Positions 1 through 8,274 of a stretch of 64,000 bases of DNA are shown one piece after another. Position 1 is the stretch's first letter. Each line of letters opens with the position of its first letter. A model generated the notes under the pieces. The model saw only the letters and a program-made list of their open reading frames with translations, did not search any database and had not been told where the DNA came from. Made by a program: the position numbers and the translations under genes. Source of the stretch: Maricaulis virginensis (GTDB lineage: Bacteria; Pseudomonadota; Alphaproteobacteria; Caulobacterales; Maricaulaceae); NCBI RefSeq assembly GCF_027922185.1, contig NZ_BSFE01000014.1, positions 18,800 through 82,799 on the forward strand, read 5' to 3'.

Positions 1-1349
1 CTAGGTACAATGTCACTTGGACCTTGTGGCTTATAGTGATCACGGATCGCATCTGCGACCTCTGTGGCTTCTCCTGCTGCAAGTGCGTAGTAGCGCCCAA
101 TCACTCCCTGCAATTCAGGAAACTCGTAAACCATCTGGCTCACCAAGTCCGCTTTTGCATAGTGGGCGGCTGTCCAAACATCGTGCTCGTCGGCGCCGAC
201 AAGTTTCCCGATCGCTTTCGAGAGACTGGTAAGACGATCAACCCGAGCTTCAACTGTTCCGAGTTCAGCGTGAAACGTTACGTCTTCAAGGCGGCCCACC
301 ATGTTGCTGAGCGGGGTTACTTCGCCCCCGAACTCTGGTGGCACGTGTTGATCGACATCCCAGAAGTGGCGGGCATCGGAGAGCCGCGCCGAGAGGACGC
401 GGGCATTGCCGGCGGCGATGGCCTTGCCGCCATCGGGCGCGAGCTGGTTGGCGATGACGACGAATTTCGACGTCACGCCGGCTTCGCCGGGCTTTTTCAC
501 CGCGAAATACTTCTGGTGGGTCTTCATGGTGAGGGTGATGACTTCCGGCGGCAGGTCCAGGAAGTCCGGATCCATCTCGCCCAGCAGCGGCACCGGCCAT
601 TCCACCAGGCCGGCGACTTCGGTCAAAAGGCCCGGGTCCTCGACCAGTTCCAGACCGGCCTCGGCGCACACCGTGCGCGCGCCCTCCAGGATGATCGCCT
701 CGCGCTCCTCGCGCTGCTGGATCACATGGCCCTTCTCGCGCAGCACTTTCGTGTATTGCGCAAAATCCGTGATCTCGAACGGGCCGCGGCCCATGCGGCG
801 ATGGCCTTCGGTGAGGTTGCCGGTGCGGATGCCGAAGACCTCGAAATCCACCACCTGGCCGTCGAACAGGCACAGAAGACGCTGGATCGGACGCACCCAG
901 CGCTGGGCCTTGCCGTCCTCGCCGAACTTCATGGATTTGGGCCAGGGGAAGGCTTTCATCACTTCGGGGATCGCCTCGGCGATCACTTCGGCGGTGGCGC
1001 GGCCGGGCTTTTCGATGATGGCGACCCAGAATTCGCCCTTCTTGTCCTCGCGCGTCTCGCAGGCGTCGAGACTGTCGACACCGGCGCCGCGCAGGAAGCC
1101 TTCCACCGCCTTGTCCGGCGCGCCGACGCGCGGACCCTTGCGTTCCTCGCGCACGTCTTGCGTCTTCACCGGCAGGCCGTCGATGGCGAGGCCCAAGCGG
1201 CGCGGTCCGGCAAATGTGGTCAGCGAGGACCAGGCGAGACCCGCCGCCGTCAGCTTCTCGCCCAGCAGACGCTCGAGATCGGCCTCGGCCTTCGGCTGCA
1301 TGCGGGCGGGGATTTCCTCGCAGAAGATTTCAAACAGGAGTTCGGACAT
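1..1349 (-). CDS. glyS: Glycine--tRNA ligase beta subunit, N-terminal part (runs off the left edge)
   Basis: This is the first ~449 residues of the large subunit of the heterotetrameric bacterial glycyl-tRNA synthetase; the rest lies beyond base 1. The start ATG is at 1349 and the product opens MSELLFEIFCEEIPARM, the usual GlyS N-terminus. Further family stretches follow (TFAGPRRLG, MKFGEDGKAQRWVRPI, LTMKTHQKYF). The beta subunit binds tRNA-Gly and works with GlyQ, whose gene lies upstream on the same strand at 2011-2910. A GFA-family gene ends only 12 bases before this start, so the synthetase genes are probably co-transcribed with that gene between them. No frameshift is visible. Confidence 0.95.
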   Translation of the reverse strand, partial: MSELLFEIFCEEIPARMQPKAEADLERLLGEKLTAAGLAWSSLTTFAGPRRLGLAIDGLPVKTQDVREERKGPRVGAPDKAVEGFLRGAGVDSLDACETREDKKGEFWVAIIEKPGRATAEVIAEAIPEVMKAFPWPKSMKFGEDGKAQRWVRPIQRLLCLFDGQVVDFEVFGIRTGNLTEGHRRMGRGPFEITDFAQYTKVLREKGHVIQQREEREAIILEGARTVCAEAGLELVEDPGLLTEVAGLVEWPVPLLGEMDPDFLDLPPEVITLTMKTHQKYFAVKKPGEAGVTSKFVVIANQLAPDGGKAIAAGNARVLSARLSDARHFWDVDQHVPPEFGGEVTPLSNMVGRLEDVTFHAELGTVEARVDRLTSLSKAIGKLVGADEHDVWTAAHYAKADLVSQMVYEFPELQGVIGRYYALAAGEATEVADAIRDHYKPQGPSDIVP

Positions 1350-1361
1350 TATCGGGTTCCG

Positions 1362-1823
1362 TTACGAGGCGTGCTCTTGTGCCGCCCAGCGCTCCATCAG
1401 CGCGTAATAACTGTCGTCGGGCGCTTTTTCATAGGTCAGCGCGTTTTCGTCGAACGTCATCCAGGCCTGGGCCGAACGGGTCCAGATATGGCCGACGGGG
1501 CGCAGTCTGGCGCGCTCGTCCAGCGTGCCGGCCTTCAGCGACAGGGCCGGGCGGCCCTCGGTGTCGTTGGCGATGCGCGTGCCGCACTTGCCGCAGAACA
1601 GGCCCAGCTTGTTCGATTTTGACTCGGTGGGAATGGCGAAGGCCGCCACCTCGCCCTTGAGGAAGCGGAAGCCGTCGCGCTCGACCAGCATCGACATGCC
1701 GAAGGCCGAGGAGGACTGCTGCTGGCAGGTCGTGCAATGGCAGGTGTACAGCGTCAGCGGCTGTTTGGTGACCTCATAACGCACCTCGCCACACTGGCAG
1801 CCGCCGCGAAGGGGAAGTTTCAT
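1362..1823 (-). CDS. GFA-family (glutathione-dependent formaldehyde-activating/CENP-V fold) zinc protein
   Basis: A 153-residue protein beginning MKLPLRGGCQCGEVRY. It carries the cysteine pattern of the GFA family: CxC near residue 9, CHCTTC near residue 30, and CGKCGTR near residue 100, ligands for two zinc sites. Members include S-hydroxymethylglutathione synthase, but most are of unknown substrate, so no specific reaction is claimed. An in-frame extension to 1877 would run into the intergenic repeat at 1848-1992, so the ATG at 1823 is chosen. It lies between glyQ and glyS on the same strand and is probably an insertion into an ancestral glyQ-glyS operon. Confidence 0.85.
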   Translation of the reverse strand: MKLPLRGGCQCGEVRYEVTKQPLTLYTCHCTTCQQQSSSAFGMSMLVERDGFRFLKGEVAAFAIPTESKSNKLGLFCGKCGTRIANDTEGRPALSLKAGTLDERARLRPVGHIWTRSAQAWMTFDENALTYEKAPDDSYYALMERWAAQEHAS

Positions 1824-1847
1824 GAAGCGGCCTCCGTACAAGCTCCA

Positions 1848-1992
1848 TCCTCCCCCTTGATGGGGGAGGGGGACCACGGCGCAGCCGTGGTGGAGGGGGT
1901 GGGGGCGAGATGCTTGAAAGGGCGAACACCGGGATTCACCCCATCCGACCCGAGGCTTCGCCTCGGCCCGCCTTCCCCATCAAGGGGAAGGA
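1848..1992. repeat. ~145-bp composite intergenic repeat, copy 1
   Basis: An element bounded by short hairpins, CCCCCTTGATGGGGGAGG on the left and CCTTCCCCATCAAGGGGAAGG-like sequence on the right. The middle is GC-rich and includes a second hairpin around GAGGCTTCGCCTC. The same order of blocks recurs at 3193-3345. It separates glyQ from the GFA gene. It resembles short non-autonomous palindromic repeats; no coding content is seen. Confidence 0.75.
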
Positions 1993-2010
1993 TGTTTGCT
2001 GTCCGCACCA

Positions 2011-2910
2011 TCACACCTGCTCCAGCATCGCGCGTTCGCTGGCGACCCAGGCTTCCGCGCAGCCCTTGGCGAGCTCGCGGACGCGGGCGATCCAGCTGGC
2101 GCGTTCGGCCACGGAAATGGCGCCGCGGGCGTCGACCAGGTTGAACAGGTGCGAGGCCTTCAGGCAGAAATCATAGGCGGGCAGGGGCAGGGGCTTGTCC
2201 AGCGACAGCAGCGCCTTGCACTGGTTCTCCGCACCCTTGAACCACTCGATCAGCATGTCGACATCGGCATGCTCGAAATTGAAGGCGGAATACTGGCGTT
2301 CGGCTTCCTGGAAGACGTCGCCGTATTTCAGGGCCTGATCACCTTTGGCGCCGTTGAAGTCCAGATCGTAGACATTCTCCACGCCCTGGACATACATCGC
2401 CAGACGTTCCAGCCCGTAGGTCAGCTCGCCGGAGACGAGGTCGACATCCAGCCCGCCGACCTGCTGGAAATAGGTGAACTGGCTGACTTCCATCCCGTCG
2501 CACCAGACTTCCCAGCCCAGGCCCCAGGCGCCCACGGTGGGGTTTTCCCAGTCGTCCTCGACAAAGCGCACATCGTGCAGGTCGCGGTCGATGCCGATGG
2601 CGTCGAGCGAGCCGAGATAGAGGTCCTGGATGTCGGCCGGGCAGGGCTTCAGCAGTACCTGGAACTGGTAATAATGCTGCAGCCGGTTGGGGTTCTCGCC
2701 ATAGCGCCCGTCGCCGGGGCGGCGCGAAGGCTGGACATAGGCGGCGCGCCAGGGGCGCGGGCCGAGCGAACGCAGCGTCGTGGCCGGATGCAGCGTGCCG
2801 GCGCCGACCTCCACGTCATAGGGCTGCAGGATGGCACAGCCCTTCCCCGCCCAATAGGTCTGAAGACGCAGGATCAGCTCCTGGAAGGAGGGCGCAGTGT
2901 CGGCGGCCAT
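2011..2910 (-). CDS. glyQ: Glycine--tRNA ligase alpha subunit
   Basis: A 299-residue protein matching the GlyQ family over its full usual length. It starts MAADTAPSFQELILRLQTYW and contains the class II motifs ILQPYDVEVGAGT, RPGDGRYGENPNR and GGLDVDLVSGELTYGLERL. With GlyS it charges tRNA-Gly in the cytoplasm; GlyQ holds the aminoacylation active site. It is followed on the same strand by the GFA gene and glyS, and preceded by a small membrane-protein gene. The start is supported by the conserved N-terminus. Confidence 0.97.
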   Translation of the reverse strand: MAADTAPSFQELILRLQTYWAGKGCAILQPYDVEVGAGTLHPATTLRSLGPRPWRAAYVQPSRRPGDGRYGENPNRLQHYYQFQVLLKPCPADIQDLYLGSLDAIGIDRDLHDVRFVEDDWENPTVGAWGLGWEVWCDGMEVSQFTYFQQVGGLDVDLVSGELTYGLERLAMYVQGVENVYDLDFNGAKGDQALKYGDVFQEAERQYSAFNFEHADVDMLIEWFKGAENQCKALLSLDKPLPLPAYDFCLKASHLFNLVDARGAISVAERASWIARVRELAKGCAEAWVASERAMLEQV

Positions 2911-2979
2911 ATCTCAAAGTCCCGGCGAAAGAATACGCGGCAGAAATCGGGCGGACACTAGGCAAGCCCGCCCGCCTAA

Positions 2980-3159
2980 TCAAGCACGGGAGTCCCTGTC
3001 CCGCTGCGCTTCCTGTTGCGGCGCAGCACCGCCATCGAGCCGCGCCTGCACCGCCCGGCGCGCCGCATCGGCGGCCGCATCGCGGCTGGCCGTCTTCCGC
3101 CGCCCGAAAGCGAGCCAGAGAATGACGGCGAGGAGGACAAGGAGCGCGGTGGCGATCAT
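2980..3159 (-). CDS. Small single-pass membrane protein, unknown function
   Basis: A 59-residue product beginning MIATALLVLLAVILWLAFG: one N-terminal transmembrane helix directly followed by RRK, then an Ala/Arg/Gln-rich polar tail. A longer in-frame version would begin inside the repeat at 3193-3345, so the ATG at 3159 is preferred although its ribosome site is weak. It lies 69 bases upstream of glyQ on the same strand. I do not recognise a family; small anchors like this are common and easily mispredicted. Confidence 0.5.
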   Translation of the reverse strand: MIATALLVLLAVILWLAFGRRKTASRDAAADAARRAVQARLDGGAAPQQEAQRDRDSRA

Positions 3160-3192
3160 GGGATGCTGATACGGTCTATCAAGCGCCCGGAC

Positions 3193-3345
3193 CAACCATC
3201 CTTCCCCTTGATGGGGAAGGGGGACCGCGCCGAAGGCGGGGTGGATGGGGTGGCGGCGAGGTGGCCGGATGGACAAGCACCGGGTTTCACCCCTTCCGAC
3301 CCGAAGCTCCGCTTCGGCCCACCTTCCCCGTCAAGGGGAAGGACG
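3193..3345. repeat. ~150-bp composite intergenic repeat, copy 2
   Basis: Second copy of the element at 1848-1992. Left end CCTTCCCCTTGATGGGGAAGG and right end CCTTCCCCGTCAAGGGGAAGG form near-complementary termini, and both copies share CACCGGGTTTCACCCC-like and GCTCCGCTTCGGCCC-like internal blocks. The two copies lie 1.3 kb apart in the same orientation. Confidence 0.75.
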
Positions 3346-3361
3346 AGAGGCGAGCCTGCGA

Positions 3362-4102
3362 TCATCCGCCCATCTCCACCACGGCGCGGCCGCGCAGAAT
3401 GGCCTCGGCCTCGGGGGTGTGGCGCTCGCCGGCATGCAGGATGAGCGGCGGCAGAAGCACCAGCGGCGCGCGTCCGCCGATGCGGGCGGAGACGATGACG
3501 CGCTTGGCCGGCTTGTCGATGCGCGGATGGACGGGCTTGATCACGAGCGAGCCGAAACTCTTTTCCAGCCCGTGACAGATATCGCCCAGCCGGTCGGCGC
3601 GGTGGATCAGGGTCAGCCTACCCTTGGCGTTGAGGCTGCGCGCGGCGGCCTGGATCCAGATGCCCAGGGGCGCGCTGCCCGACAGCCAGGCGTCGCGCTT
3701 GCCTTCCTTCGGTGCACGCAGGGCGTCCGGATCGTCGAAATAGGGCGGGTTGAAGAAGACCTGGTCGGCGCCGTGCCCGGCGCCCAGGCGGGCGATGTCT
3801 GCCGTCTCGATCTCCACATTGCCGTCCAGCGCGTTGGCGGCGACATTCTCGCGCGCCAGTCCGGCCGCGGCGGCGTCCTTCTCGTAGCCGGTGATGCGCA
3901 CGCCCGGCATCCGCCAGGCCGCACACAGAAGGGCCGCACCGGCCCCGCAGCCGAACTCGACCAGATGTTCGCCGGGACGGGCATCGATCGCCGCGGCCAG
4001 CAGCACGGCATCCATGCCGGCGCGATAACCGTCCGCGCCCTGGCGCAGCAGCACCTGTCCGTCCAGCAGCCGGTCCTCGGTGATCTTCTGCGCTGCGCTC
4101 AT
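3362..4102 (-). CDS. tRNA1(Val) A37 N6-methyltransferase-like protein (TrmN6/YfiC family)
   Basis: A 246-residue Rossmann-fold methyltransferase. The S-adenosylmethionine motif VEFGCGAGAALL is near residue 48 and the catalytic NPPY tetrad (FFNPPYFDD) near residue 118, typical of enzymes methylating an exocyclic adenine nitrogen. The N-terminus (LLDGQVLLRQGADGYRAGMD) matches the YfiC/TrmN6 group. Expected role: m6A37 in tRNA-Val (family knowledge); the exact target here is inference. The start overlaps the stop of the DUF2007 gene by four bases (ATGA), suggesting translational coupling. Confidence 0.85.
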   Translation of the reverse strand: MSAAQKITEDRLLDGQVLLRQGADGYRAGMDAVLLAAAIDARPGEHLVEFGCGAGAALLCAAWRMPGVRITGYEKDAAAAGLARENVAANALDGNVEIETADIARLGAGHGADQVFFNPPYFDDPDALRAPKEGKRDAWLSGSAPLGIWIQAAARSLNAKGRLTLIHRADRLGDICHGLEKSFGSLVIKPVHPRIDKPAKRVIVSARIGGRAPLVLLPPLILHAGERHTPEAEAILRGRAVVEMGG

Positions 4103-4314
4103 TCGCTTTCCGCCAGCGCGTCGTCGATCAGCTGCCGGGCGCGATCGGCCTCCTCGTCGATGACGGACAGGCGTTTCTTCACGAATTCGATGCCGCCGCC
4201 ATACATCGAGGCCATGCCCTCATCGAGCACGAAACTCTCGATCCCGGCGTCGCGCAGCACCGCGCGGGCAAAGGAGAGTTTCACCGGATCGGCCGTCTTG
4301 AGGACATCTTTCAC
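4099..4314 (-). CDS. DUF2007-family small protein
   Basis: A 71-residue protein starting MKDVLKTADPVKLSFARAVL with the sequence GIESFVLDEGMASMYGGG, the pattern of the DUF2007 group sometimes called putative signal-transducing proteins. Its function is unknown. It is the first gene of a two-gene unit with the TrmN6-like methyltransferase (4-base overlap) and is divergent from the polyprenyl synthase gene, with about 110 bases between the starts holding both promoters. Confidence 0.8.
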   Translation of the reverse strand: MKDVLKTADPVKLSFARAVLRDAGIESFVLDEGMASMYGGGIEFVKKRLSVIDEEADRARQLIDDALAESE

Positions 4315-4422
4315 GGGCTTTTCATTCCCTGTGCTGTTTCGTCACCGCCTCCGCGGCTTGCCGCGCGGGGATCGGATTTCTATTGTCTCGATCCGTTTCA
4401 CCGGGTGCAAGAGGAAGCTGGC

Positions 4423-5445
4423 TTGGACAGCATGCTGAAAGCCGACACGGCAGACGTTCCGGCGCGGGAGAACGCCGCCGAACGCCTGGCCGCCCTGGCC
4501 TATGACGACATGCGCCGTGTCGACGCGCTCATTCTCGAGCGCCTGGACAGCCATGTCGCGCTGATCCCGGAACTGGCCCGCTACCTGATCGAGGCCGGCG
4601 GCAAGCGCGTGCGCCCGATGATCACGGTCGCCGCGGCCAACATGCTCGGCCATACCGACATGGCGCCGATCCGGCTCGCCGCGGCCGTGGAATTCATCCA
4701 CACCGCCACCCTGCTGCATGACGATGTCGTCGACGAGAGCGGCATGCGCCGCGGCAAGGTCGCGGCCAATCTGGTCTGGGGCAATGCGTCCAGCGTTCTG
4801 GTCGGCGACTTCCTGTTCGCGCGCTCCTTCTCGCTGATGGTCGAGGCCGGCTCGATGAAGGCGCTGGGCGTGCTGTCGGCGGCGGCGTCCACGATTGCCG
4901 AGGGCGAGGTGCGCCAGCTCTCCGCGGTCAAGGATATCGGCGTCTCCGTCGACACCTATATGCAGATCATCGACGCCAAGACCGCCGCGCTCTTTGCTGC
5001 TGCGGCACAGGTCTCGGGCATTGTCGCTGGCCGCCCGTCCGACGAGGAAGCCGCGCTGGAAACCTATGGCCGCGAGCTGGGTCTGGCCTTCCAGCTGGTC
5101 GACGATGCGCTGGATTATGGCGGGGCTGCCGCCCAGCTGGGCAAGTCGACCGGGGATGATTTCCGCGAGGGCAAGGTCACCCTGCCGGTCGCGCTGAGCC
5201 TGAAACAGGCCGGTCCGGACGAGGCCGCCTTCTGGCGCCGCGTGATTGCCGAGACCGACCAGAAAGACGGCGATTTCGAACGGGCGCTGGACTATATGCA
5301 CGAGCACGGCGCGCTGAATGCCACCGTCGAGCAGGCCCGCGATCACGCCGCCCGCGCCCGGGCGGCCCTGTCCGGTTTCCCGGACAATGCCTGGCGCCGG
5401 GCGCTGGGCGATCTCGCCGACTTCGTGGTCGAACGCGCTTACTAG
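4423..5445 (+). CDS. ispB: Polyprenyl diphosphate synthase (octaprenyl-type, quinone side chain)
   Basis: A trans-isoprenyl diphosphate synthase that condenses isopentenyl units to make the ubiquinone side chain. It contains GGKRVRP, the first aspartate-rich motif LLHDDVVDESGMRRG and the second motif FQLVDDALDYGG; length is normal at ~340 residues. The start is uncertain: GAGGAAG at 4411-4417 is well placed for a TTG at 4423, an ATG follows at 4432, and a GTG lies at 4405. The TTG is chosen on spacing. Its stop lies 18 bases before a tandem repeat array, and the next gene is convergent. Confidence 0.92.
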   Translation: MDSMLKADTADVPARENAAERLAALAYDDMRRVDALILERLDSHVALIPELARYLIEAGGKRVRPMITVAAANMLGHTDMAPIRLAAAVEFIHTATLLHDDVVDESGMRRGKVAANLVWGNASSVLVGDFLFARSFSLMVEAGSMKALGVLSAAASTIAEGEVRQLSAVKDIGVSVDTYMQIIDAKTAALFAAAAQVSGIVAGRPSDEEAALETYGRELGLAFQLVDDALDYGGAAAQLGKSTGDDFREGKVTLPVALSLKQAGPDEAAFWRRVIAETDQKDGDFERALDYMHEHGALNATVEQARDHAARARAALSGFPDNAWRRALGDLADFVVERAY

Positions 5446-5463
5446 GCCGGGTTTTTGACGGTC

Positions 5464-5688
5464 GCGTGATCGAACCGGCGAACCGGGTTCCACTTCACCT
5501 GATCACGCTCGACTTGAGCGGTCGCGTGATCGAACCGGTCAACCGGTACCCACTTCACCTGATCACGCTCGACTTGAGCGGTCGCGTGCTCGAACCGGCG
5601 AACCGGGTTCCACTTCACCTGATCACGCTCGACTTGAGCGGTCGCGTGCTCGAACCGGCGAACCGGGTTCCACTTCACCTGATCACGC
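5464..5688. repeat. Tandem array of four 45-bp palindromic repeats (60-bp period), subfamily A
   Basis: Units at 5464-5508, 5524-5568, 5584-5628 and 5644-5688, separated by identical 15-bp spacers. A unit has outer arms GCGTGATC and GATCACGC around a core containing ACCGGTACCCACTT or a close variant; units 3 and 4 have a changed left arm (GCGTGCTC). The array fills the space between convergent ispB and the GST gene, and its last arm supplies the GST stop codon. A nearly identical array, reversed, is at 12695-12919. Confidence 0.95.
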
Positions 5689-6306
5689 TCCTTCCATCTC
5701 CGGCAGCGCATTGGTGAAGGCCTCGATGGCGCACATGCGCGCATACCAGTCCTTCAGCCGACCCGTCGCCGGCCGCCAGCCGGCCAGGCCCAGCTGGGCG
5801 ATATTGCTGGCAATGGCCAGGTCGGCGATGGTCGGCGTGGCCGTGCCCGCGATCCACGCCCGGTCGGCCAGGCGTTTCTCGATCATCGGTGCCAGCTCCG
5901 CCATCCGCGACTTGCCGCGCGCGATCGCATCCTCGTCGCGCAGGTCCGGCGGTGCGAAGACCGAGTTGAACACGATATCGATCACGGCCTGCGCCATGCG
6001 GCTCTGGCACCAGTCGGTCCACTGGTCGACTTCCGCGCGCACGGTCGGCGCCGACGGATACCAGTTTTCCAGCGCATGACGATTGCACAGGAAGCGCAGG
6101 ATGGCGGTGGATTCGTGGATTTTCAGATCGCCCTCGACGAGGGTCGGAACCTGGTGGTTGGGGTTGATGGCCAGATAGGCGTCGGACAGGTGCTCGCCCT
6201 TGTCCATCGCGACATGGCGGGCGGTCCAGGGCAGGCCCTCGGCCTCCAGCAGCGTGATGACGCGCCGGGCGTGCTGGGAGAAGGGGAAGGTGTAGAGGAC
6301 GTACAT
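5683..6306 (-). CDS. Glutathione S-transferase family protein
   Basis: A 207-residue two-domain GST. The thioredoxin-like N-terminal domain starts MYVLYTFPFSQHARRV and has the cis-proline and glutathione-contact stretch QVPTLVEGDLKIHESTAI; the all-alpha C-terminal domain includes WIAGTATPTIADLAIA. A longer in-frame start at 6444 lacks family sequence, so the ATG at 6306 is used. The last two codons (GCG TGA) lie inside the arm of the neighbouring repeat, so the present C-terminus was set by repeat insertion. Substrate unknown. Confidence 0.88.
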   Translation of the reverse strand: MYVLYTFPFSQHARRVITLLEAEGLPWTARHVAMDKGEHLSDAYLAINPNHQVPTLVEGDLKIHESTAILRFLCNRHALENWYPSAPTVRAEVDQWTDWCQSRMAQAVIDIVFNSVFAPPDLRDEDAIARGKSRMAELAPMIEKRLADRAWIAGTATPTIADLAIASNIAQLGLAGWRPATGRLKDWYARMCAIEAFTNALPEMEGA

Positions 6307-6509
6307 GGTGGGCGGATCCCGATAGTCCGGCACTGCCCCGCGCAGCGCCGTTCGCCCAATGTTCTTACGCCGTGCGCCCTGACAGCATGGCGTCAGCAGT
6401 CTCGTCGTCAGCGTGCATTTGCGCGAACATCGCGGGACAGTCATTGTTAATCATATCGCGGCATGATCCGGCCAAACGCGAATTGCGCGAAACCCGAAGC
6501 GGAGACGAC

Positions 6510-7406
6510 ATGGCGACCGCCGACACCGGCACTCCCGACCGTATCTGGCTGTGCATGGCCGACAGCAACCGCACCCGCGTCGTGTCGCGGGCCCTGGCCA
6601 AGGGGCTGGGCATGACGGTCTATATGGGCCCGACCATGGACGAGGAAGGCCCCGTCGCGCTGGTCGTTGCCGACGACGCCCATGCCGCGCGCATCGCCGA
6701 GGCAAAGGGCAATGCCGCCCCCGGCCAGGTCTCGCTGCTGGTGACGGCGGCCGCCCGCCGGTCCGGCGCCGACGTCTTTCTCGATCACGACACCGATGCC
6801 GGCACGCTGACCAATGCCATCGAGGGCCTGCGGGCCTGGCGGGCCTATTCGCTCGCCGTGCCGCACGCGCGCGATATCGGCCATGGGGCGATGGCGGCCT
6901 TTGCGGGCGGCGAGTTTTCCGTGCAGACGCTGGAGCAGGCGCGCGATGTCGCGATCTTCATCGGCCATGCCTGTCCGGACCCGCGCCGGGCCGCCGTCGG
7001 GCTCTATGTGCTGATCGCGAACGGGATCGAGCACGGCAATCTGGAATTCGACGCGACCGAGAAGGCCAAGGGCCTCGCCGACGGCAGCTGGGCGCGCAAG
7101 CTGAATGCCCGCATGGCGGAGCCCGCCTTTGCCGGCCGGCGCGTCCGGGTCGGCTTCCATCGCGGCATGCGCACGATCAGCGTGCTGGTACAGGATGACG
7201 GGCAGGGCATCGATGCGGAGACCGCGGAAATGGCCAATCCCGCCCGCGCCGGCTATCGCGGCAAGACGGCCCGTCTGGCCCGCTCGATGGGCTTCTCGCA
7301 GGTGAACTGGCTGGGCACCGGCAATACGGTGGAGGCCTCGATCGTCCTGCCCGATACCGATAACGGTGCCACGGAAGCGCCGCGCCGCACGGCCGCCGCG
7401 TCCTGA
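6510..7406 (+). CDS. RsbW-like HATPase-domain protein with a degenerate receiver-like N-terminus
   Basis: A 298-residue cytoplasmic protein; GGAG at 6501 supports the ATG at 6510. The C-terminal half shows the signature of GHKL/anti-sigma-type ATPases: an N-box LIANGIEHGN and a G1-box VLVQDDGQGID. The N-terminal ~100 residues (RIWLCMADSNRTRVV, then VALVVADDAH and VSLLVTAAAR) follow the alternating strand/helix rhythm of a receiver but lack a clear phospho-aspartate site. It may be a signalling kinase or ATPase; the partner is unknown. It stands alone, divergent from the GST gene. Confidence 0.65.
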   Translation: MATADTGTPDRIWLCMADSNRTRVVSRALAKGLGMTVYMGPTMDEEGPVALVVADDAHAARIAEAKGNAAPGQVSLLVTAAARRSGADVFLDHDTDAGTLTNAIEGLRAWRAYSLAVPHARDIGHGAMAAFAGGEFSVQTLEQARDVAIFIGHACPDPRRAAVGLYVLIANGIEHGNLEFDATEKAKGLADGSWARKLNARMAEPAFAGRRVRVGFHRGMRTISVLVQDDGQGIDAETAEMANPARAGYRGKTARLARSMGFSQVNWLGTGNTVEASIVLPDTDNGATEAPRRTAAAS

Positions 7407-7514
7407 TTTCCGCCTCCCGGCGGCAAAGATGAACGCCAGCTGACCGGACGGGTCATCGCAGGCTCAGCGCCGCTGCGGGATAGTGTCCTCGTATCATTCA
7501 CGAGGACGACCGAC

Positions 7515-8066
7515 ATGCCGCGCACATCATCCCGATCCATCGCCGCCGCCGCCCTGGCCGCCCTGCTGAGCCTGCCCGGCCTGGTATCGGCCCAGACCGT
7601 GCCCGCGGTCGACGGGGTTCGCGGTGTGCCCCTGGCCTCGGGCGATGTCTGCGGCCTGCAATTCTATCGTGCCTATCGCTCGGGACCGCTGCTGGCGAAA
7701 GTCGAGGGCGGCCGCCAGGGCCATTACACGCTGACGCTCTGGCGCCGCGGGCCGGGCAATGCCGTGCTGGCCGAGCTGGCCGGCGATTATGACAGCCGCG
7801 GCCGCCCTGAAGCGGTGCTGGCCGAGTCGCAGCTCGAACGTCACTTCATCCAGATGCGGGCGCCGGGACCGCAAATGGGCAGCAGCCAGGTGGACCCGTC
7901 GCGCATCGCTGCCCAGCTGGACGTCTATGACGCGCGCGGGCGCCGGATCTGCTCCAGCCGCCGTGTCGACGCGATCGGTATCGGCGCCCTGCGCCCGGCT
8001 CCGTCTGCCCGCCCGGGCCTGAGCGCACCGGCGCCCGTCCGGCAGCCCGCCGCCCGCCGCTACTAG
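7515..8066 (+). CDS. Secreted CsgH-like protein (curli-associated, paralogue of 8871-9257)
   Basis: A 183-residue protein with a clear signal peptide (SIAAAALAALLSLPGLVSAQ). The mature part begins with a cysteine in DVCGLQF and ends its folded region with DARGRRICSS. This matches the layout of the CsgH-like protein at 8871-9257 (ACGID at the start, DANGDPVCRF at the end), suggesting the same two-cysteine beta-sandwich. A Pro/Ala-rich tail follows. It sits just upstream of a curlin-repeat gene, with a terminator in between. The CsgH assignment is inference from this similarity. Confidence 0.6.
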   Translation: MPRTSSRSIAAAALAALLSLPGLVSAQTVPAVDGVRGVPLASGDVCGLQFYRAYRSGPLLAKVEGGRQGHYTLTLWRRGPGNAVLAELAGDYDSRGRPEAVLAESQLERHFIQMRAPGPQMGSSQVDPSRIAAQLDVYDARGRRICSSRRVDAIGIGALRPAPSARPGLSAPAPVRQPAARRY

Positions 8067-8098
8067 TTTCAGCCGCTCTCCATCCGGCCCCGACTGAA

Positions 8099-8132
8099 GG
8101 CCCGGAACATCCTGTTCCGGGCCGCTTTTTTG
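8099..8132 (+). terminator. Rho-independent terminator
   Basis: An 11-bp stem GGCCCGGAACA / TGTTCCGGGCC with a 3-base loop, followed by GCTTTTTT. It ends the transcript of the CsgH-like gene and separates it from the curlin-repeat gene. Confidence 0.9.
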
Positions 8133-8274
8133 TCCGGACACGTCCGGTCAGCTGGCGTTCATCCACCTGATCGAAGTCTGAACGCGGCTCTCAGCATCCG
8201 CTCATCGGGCCTTCGCTAAACAGGGATCAGGCTTCGATGCATTGGGCGTCGGCCAGTTGGAAGGAGTACAGATC

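Noticed and set aside
5442..5744. Open frames across the palindromic arrays giving repeated peptides (also 12682-12974)
   Set aside because: The 60-bp period is divisible by three, so all frames stay open and give repetitive peptides; no start signal or family. These are products of the DNA repeat.
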